From positions 159,007,869 to 159,071,868 of the forward strand of contig NC_084463.1 of NCBI RefSeq assembly GCF_027409185.1: a stretch of DNA of 64,000 nucleotides, read 5' to 3'. Within the stretch, counting starts at the first letter, position 1. Each line of letters starts with the position of its first letter. The position numbers and the translations under genes are program-made. The notes beneath the pieces were generated by a model, which ran no database searches, was not told the origin of the DNA, and saw only the letters and a list, made by a program, of their open reading frames with translations. Source of the stretch: Cynocephalus volans. Lineage: Eukaryota > Chordata > Mammalia > Dermoptera > Cynocephalidae. Below are positions 57,990-64,000 of the stretch, piece after piece.

Positions 57990-59630
57990 AAATGTCCATA
58001 CTACCCAAAGCCATCTACTGATTCAATGTAATCCCCGTCAAAATACCACTGACATTCTTCACAGAAACAGAAAAACAATCCTAGCATTCATATGAAACAA
58101 CAAAAGACCACGAATAGACAAAGAAATCCTGATCAAAAAAAAAAAGTTGGAGGCATAACAGTACCTGACTTCAAATTATACCACAAACCTATAGGAACCA
58201 AAACAACATGGTACTGCCATAAAAACAGACACATGGACCAATGGAACAGAACTGAGAACCCAGAAATCAATCCATTTACTTAAAGTCATCTGATCTTCAA
58301 CAAAGTCACCAAGAACATACATTGGGGAAAGGACAACCTCTTCAGCAAATGGTCCTGGTAAAACTGGATATCCATGTGTAGAAGAACGAAACTAGACCCG
58401 TACATCTCAACATATACCAAAATCAACTCAAAGTAGATTAAAGACTTAAATATAAGACCTGAAACTATAAAACTCCTAGAAGAAAACATAGGGGAAACAC
58501 GTCAGGATGTAGGACTGTGCAAAGACTTTATGAATAAGACCTCAAAAGCACAAGCTACAAAAGAAAAAATAAATGAATGAGATTATATCAAACTAAAAAG
58601 CTTCTGCACAGCAAAAGAAACAATCAACAGAGTGAAAAGACAACCTACAGGATGGGACAAAATACTTGCAAACTATTCATCCAATAAGGGGTTAATACCC
58701 AGACTATGCAAGGAACTCAAATAGCAGTAAAAAATAATAATAATCCAATTAAAAAATGGGCAAAGGAGCTGAACGGGCATTTCTCAAAGGAAAACATACA
58801 AATGGCCAATGAGTATATGAAAAAATGTCCAACATCAGTAATCATCAGGGAAATGCAAATCAAAACCACACTGAGATATCATCCTACCCCAGTTAGACTG
58901 GCTATTATCAAAAAGACTGAGAATAATAAATGCTGTCAAGGATGTGGAGAAAGGGGAACGCTTATACACTCTTGATGGGACTGTAAATTAGTGCAGCCAT
59001 TATGGAAAACAGTATGGAGATTTCTCAAACAACTACAGATAGAACTATCTTATGGCTCAGCCATCCCACTACTGGGTATATAGCCAAAGGAATGGAAATC
59101 ATCATGTCAAAGGGATACCTGCACTCCCATGTTCATCGCAGCTCTATTTACAATAGTCAAGATACGGAACCAACCTAAATGACCATCGACTGACAACTGG
59201 ATGAGGAAAATGTGGTATATACACACAATGGAATACTACTCAGCCATAAAAAAGGATGAAATTCTGCCATTTGCAGCAACCTGGATGAGTCTGGAAAAAA
59301 TTATGCGAAGTGAAACAAGCCAGACAAACAAACAGAAATACCACATGCTCTCACTCATAACTGGATGCTAGGAAGGAGGGAAGGGAGGGAGGGATGGAAG
59401 GAGGGAGGAAGGAAGGAATGAAGGAAAGAAAGAAAGAAAAGACCACAACAATATGTTGAACTTACAGAAGGAGAGAACCAACCTAAGGATACTAGAGATT
59501 GGGGGGAGGGAGGGAGGGAGGGGGTTGGGAAGTGATAGGTTGGGCAAAGGGCCTAAGGAAATACTACGATTTGTAAGCATGAATATGCTGATAATAAATA
59601 AAATTTTTTAATAAAAATTAAAAATAAAGG
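57990..59630 (+). mobile_element. 5'-truncated LINE-1 with G-rich 3' UTR
   Basis: The ORF2 C-terminal region (tactacccaaagccatctac, then attcatatgaaacaacaaaa, and gatgtggagaaaggggaacg), with stops, is followed by a GGAA/GGGA-rich 3' UTR (59370-59525) and an A-rich end. The 3' part is less decayed than the other LINE fragments. Confidence 0.8.
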
Positions 59631-60284
59631 GTCACAAACCAGAGTTTCCAGGTTGTAACATATTACCTTCTTCAGCTTTATTAGAGAAATAATGCAAAAT
59701 TAAGCTTCCCACCAGCAGCATACAAGAGCTTCTGTTGCTCAACATGTTTTTAGACATTTGTCAACATGATTATATAGCATATGATCTTACTGGGTTTTAA
59801 TTCACATGTCTATAATTACTTCTGATGTGTTCCACTTTGTCATATGTTTTAGGACATTTATATTTACACCCCTTTAAAGGGACAAATACAAATGCATTTG
59901 TCCACTTTTCTGTTTAGCTGTGTTTTTCTTATTGATTTGTATGAGTTCTTTATATATTCTGGTACTAATCCTTTGTCAGTTAGGTTACAAATATCTTCTC
60001 CCAAGGCTGGCTTGCCTTTTCACTTGCTTTATGGTATGTTTTGATAAAAAGGTGTTCTTATTTAATATAATCAAATTTGCCTCTTTGTGCTTTACTGTTT
60101 TTGATTTTTTTTTTGTACTTATGAACTACACCAAGATCATAAAAATGTTCTTCTGTATGCTTCTAAAAATTTTGTATCTTTGCCTTTCCCATATAAGTGT
60201 GAAATCCTCCCCAAACTGACTTTTTCTGTATAGTGCAAAGTCCATATGGTTTTTCATTTGCTTTAATACCATTTATTGGTCAAG

Positions 60285-60615
60285 GATCAGCAAACTATGG
60301 CCCACAGGCCAATCCCAGTCACCCACCTGTCTTCATAGAGCACAGTAGCAAAGAATAATTTTTGCACTTTAAATAGTTGAGAAAAATAAAAAGAAAACTA
60401 ATAAGTTATGACCCATGAAAATTACATGAAATTCAAATCTCCAGGTACGTAAATAGAGTTTTATTAGAACATAGCCATGACCACTTGTTCACATATTGTC
60501 TATGGTTGTTCTGAGGCTAACAGAGGAGAGCTGAATAATTGCATCAGACACCACGAGGCCCACAAGCCTAAAATATTTACCATCCAGCCTTTACAAAATT
60601 AATTTGCCTACCCCT
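60285..60615. mobile_element. hAT-like nonautonomous DNA transposon
   Basis: It starts ggatcagcaaactatggccc and ends ttgcctacccctgag, with ttttattagaacatagccat inside: the same family as at 43268. Confidence 0.55.
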
Positions 60616-61189
60616 GAGTAGTTCATCATTTCCCCACTGATCTGCAGTGCCGCCTCTATTGTAACTTTTAATCAATTTGTGTTTTGGAGAGTCTCCTCAA
60701 TTCCATTGGTCAATTTAACTATTGTTGTACCAAAAATACTCTATCTTAATCAAAATAATAATATCTGGTAGCGCAAGTCTCCCTTCCAGTTGTTCCTTCT
60801 TTGTTAATGAAATAGCTATGAATGAATGCCTCTTCACTTTCCCAAACATATGAAAGAATCTGGTCGCCAATCCCAGGGAAGAACCTGTTGAAATTCGGTT
60901 TGGAATCATATTGAATCTGTAGATGAATTTGGGAAGAAACTGACATATTTTTGATATTTAGGTTTCCTATCCATGAATAACATGTCTCTTTCCATTTATG
61001 AGGTCTTCTTCAACATCCTTCAGTATTTTCTCCATCAGAGATCTCCCTTATCTGTTGCTTGAATGTTCAGTAAAACTCCCTTATAAAAACCATCTATGCA
61101 TGCCATTTCTTTGTGCGAACATTTTAACTACTGATTTAATTTCTTTAATGGTTATAAGACTGCTTAGATGTTTTGTTTATTCTTGGTTC

Positions 61190-61546
61190 AAGTTTTTAAA
61201 TTTTATTTATTAATATTATTTTTTTTTTACATTCTAAGATGTTGTGGAGCAGTTGTGGGGGAGGAAGAGACAGGAAGGAGGAAGGAAATAGGGGGGGAGG
61301 AGTAGGAAGGAGCGGGGGCTTGGTTGAGGCCTGTGGCATCCCCCTCATTCCAGCAGGGGAGACCAGAGTGGTCATCACTGAGCTGGTTTTGGACATCAGG
61401 GTTTGTGGCTGAGGCCTTCAGCACCCCCACCCCAGCTCAGGAGCCCAAGGAGCTTCCTGCAGTGGCTGGGTTGTCATCAGTAGGCTGGTTGAGGATGTCG
61501 AGGGGACATGGCTGAGGCCCTCGGCCCCTCACTGCCCCAGCTCAGG
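61190..61546 (-). mobile_element. VNTR-bearing composite retroelement, independent copy
   Basis: The same arrangement (AT-rich tail, purine-rich stretch, units with ggagcttcctgcagtggctg) stands outside the duplication. It is cut on its right by the LTR at 61547. Confidence 0.45.
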
Positions 61547-62068
61547 TGTTGCTTTGTCTCCTGCAGATTTGCCAACCCTTTTCCCCTGGGTGACAGAGCC
61601 GCTAAAGATTACTCAAAGCCCATCTCTTTTGAGCAGTGAGATGCCCCAGAAAGGGCTTAATATCCCAGAACCCTCAAGCTTGAGGCATTTCTTCCATTTG
61701 GGAAATTAGCCCCAAATTGGTGTCCTCTTCCTGCATTTACTTTCCAGACCAGGAAGTTACAGGAAGAGAACATAGGTGGGGTTATAGTTTAACAATATAG
61801 GCTTGTAACTTTCAGTGAAACAAGCCAGATGACATTCCAGTAGACAATTAAGTGATCTTACAGCAATTTCTCAGTATCTTTACAGAACAATCGGTGACTA
61901 GTCTGTCCTTGAACCAGCAACCTTGCTATGCCACAAATCCTTATCTTACACCAGGGACTTTATAGCCTGAGGAAAATCTCTTGTCCTCCGCAAGGTCAAT
62001 ATTTGAAACTGCAAGGCTCTGGAAAACCAGGCCCTGTGAAGTACATTTGCTTTATAGTATATTCCACA
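61547..62068 (-). mobile_element. ERV2-like LTR (3' LTR of a minus-strand provirus)
   Basis: On the minus strand it starts TGTGGAATATAC after a polypurine tract (atggggggaga) and ends aaagcaaca: 522 bp with TG...CA termini. Internal proviral sequence would extend from 62069 to beyond the window's right edge. Confidence 0.55.
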
Positions 62069-64000
62069 TCTCCCCCCATTTTAGTTATTTAAAAGAAAAA
62101 GAAAAAGCTATAGATCAGGTTGGCACAGTTAAGACAAAAGCATTTAAAGCAAACTTGGTATCATTTAGCATGGCAAGTCCTTTTAATTTACTTCAAGTGA
62201 GGACTGCTGATGTCATTGTCTCAGGGCGGCTGCAGTGGCATCACTCCAGGTCCTGTGAATTGGGTGTGATTACCAATTGTTGAAACTCTGGAAAGGGATT
62301 TTGCTCCATATAATAGTTGATTCTGAGTCCAGAAAGTTTGTTAATGTTAAATTGTCCAGGACATTACTGCTTTCAGAGTGTCTAGTCTTATGTAAAATTT
62401 TTGATCAATTATGAGTCTTTTGTTTAAGAGCAGAATGTCTCATCCAAGTTACAAACACCTTCTTTAAGGCCAGGAAAGTTTAGAGAACTGCTTTGTAGAG
62501 AAGTCGTCATTTCCCCCTTTATGATCCAGGCATTCCTCATAAAAGCATTGATGATCAATATCTTGATTGAAAAGATCTTACTTTTCTTTGCATAAATCTC
62601 TTGGTGTTGGGAAGGCTCCCAGGTGGTGACTGAAAGAAGCATCTCGGCTCACTTTCTCTTAGTGATCTGTCCTACGTCGGGGGGAAAGATGAACAGCAGG
62701 ATGAAGCAGCAGTTTAGGCCAAATTTTGGCAACATGAAAGAGAGATCAGTAACTTGGAAGTGAGACATGCTATCTTATATCCAAAGTTCTAAATTATATC
62801 CTGTTATAAAGAGAGAGAGAGTTAATTTTCATTGAACTTATAAAAATAGCCACATTGCCATAATAATCATAAGGATACTTAAAGTTATTAAATTTGGGGG
62901 GATCAAATAGGGAGAAAACAAACACTTTTACTTCTGTTTTAAATGACATTTTACCAAACTGTTGTTAGTTATAGATAACTTAAGAGAGAGAGAGATGTCT
63001 TACATTTGGAAAACATTAGGAGAACCAGCAGTGTCTTAAAATAAAGAAATTGTAAAAACCCATAATTCTTTTTAATTTACCAACTATCTTTTGTTGTTTT
63101 GACCTTTGTGAACAATTTCACAAACCCATCAGTTTCTTCATTAAAATTCTGGAACTTTAGTTTAAAGTTATGAACTCAAAGTTTGTCAGAAAACTGTACC
63201 TATCAGAGTTTTTTCATGAAATATTTGAAGACATAACATTTTAAAATTATAATTAAACCAAGGTTATGACCAGTAGCATTTATATCAAGACACAAATATT
63301 TAAGAACCTTACAAGATTTTGGAACACATATCCATAACACCTTCAGTACTGACAATGCTTTCCCATACAGTCTAATTTATTAAATAAGCCAATTAGTTTT
63401 GATACATTTTTATATATCCTTTGAGAAACTCCAGGGCGCTTGCAATTCTTCAAAGTTATTTTAAACTTTCAGAATTTTGTGTTGGAAAGCTTTGTTAAAT
63501 AACAAAAGCCTTTAAACATTTAGTTGAATAAGATCAAAAATTACTACAAAAAATAAAACCAAAGTGACTTAGGGTTTAAAAGGCAGAGAGCACATGAACT
63601 TATTGTGAAATAAGCTTCTTAAACCAGTTATCTAAGGGACAAAGAAAACCTTTTACAGCTTTGCATCAAGAGCAGTTAAGTGAAAAGACCTTAGTAATCC
63701 TGTTTGATTAGTAAACCCAGGCAATGATGTGTGCTGATAAGAACATTTTTATACATTCAGGTTAGTAAATAGGCATCCATTTATCAGAGCAAATTATACA
63801 AAGCCCAGTTTGAGTTTTAGCTATATTTACCAAATACATATTTATGGTTTCCCAGCCAAAAACTTGGTGTACTAGATCTATACCCTTATCAGTTAGTGCT
63901 AACTAGGGCCTATGCGATATTTGGCATAGGTTTCTTTTCACTAGCCATTTCAGGTCCCAGGTTTCCACATGGCATTTGGAGCCATGTGGAGCTTAAGACA
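62069..64000 (-). mobile_element. probable degraded internal proviral sequence, no gene seen
   Basis: AT-rich and without long reading frames. A stretch at 63300-63440 (minus strand ggagtttctcaaaggata, then gcattgtcagtactgaaggt) is related to 54026-54100 on the plus strand, so both are pieces of one element family. No retroviral gene can be read. Confidence 0.35.

Noticed and set aside
58092-58975. Short plus-strand frames around 58.1-59.0 kb as genes
   Set aside because: They are pieces of a stop-interrupted LINE-1 ORF2 C-terminus.

Overview
This is mammalian nuclear DNA: spliced genes with GT-AG introns, SINEs, LINEs and LTR elements of placental type, and no prokaryotic gene organisation. 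The gene content is the PLAAT (HRASLS / H-rev107 / phospholipase A and acyltransferase) cluster, which in human lies on 11q12.3 in the order LGALS12, PLAAT4 (+), PLAAT2 (-), PLAAT3 (-). The youngest SINEs are monomers and dimers of a tRNA-Ile sequence with no unrelated body. That is the structure described for the t-SINEs of dermopterans (flying lemurs), so a colugo such as Galeopterus is my best guess for the organism; this is an inference.

Layout. Positions 1-20491 and about 21.3-40.77 kb are two copies of a tandem segmental duplication of roughly 20-23 kb. Each copy holds, from left to right: (i) an 'A' segment with an orphan membrane-anchor exon pair and an LTR; (ii) one or two 'B' segments, which are the promoter, tiny first exon and intron 1 of a PLAAT4-like gene, with an interferon-response-type element and a DR2 retinoid-type element; (iii) PLAAT4-like exons 2-4; (iv) shared intergenic DNA with a U6 pseudogene and an MLT2 LTR; (v) on the minus strand, the terminal exon of a PLAAT2-like gene; (vi) a VNTR-bearing retroelement that marks the right-hand edge. 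Copy 1 has two B segments (B1, B2). Copy 2 has a single hybrid B segment (B3) plus a more diverged one (B0) to its left.

Genes. PLAAT4-like copy 1 (8346-13585, +) is complete: four exons, 161 aa, His23/His35/Cys113 present. PLAAT4-like copy 2 (exons 30301-33890, +) has intact catalytic and membrane exons, but its nearest exon 1 reads GTG where copy 1 reads ATG. A PLAAT2-like gene (53675-38772, -) can be assembled from four exons into 152 aa; its last exon lies inside duplication copy 2. An extra copy of that last exon is stranded in copy 1 at 18461-18556.

The rest, about 40.8-64 kb, is single copy. It contains PLAAT2-like introns 1-3 and upstream flank filled with old LINE-1, MIR and hAT-like repeats, an ERV1-type relic with a degenerate env, an ERV2-type minus-strand LTR with internal sequence at the right edge, a 3' LINE-1 with a G-rich 3' UTR, and microsatellites.

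The genes encode thiol acyltransferases/phospholipases A1/A2 with one C-terminal membrane anchor, which act on phospholipids and N-acylethanolamine precursors. The repeated interferon- and retinoid-type elements fit the known inducibility of human PLAAT4 (RARRES3/TIG3).
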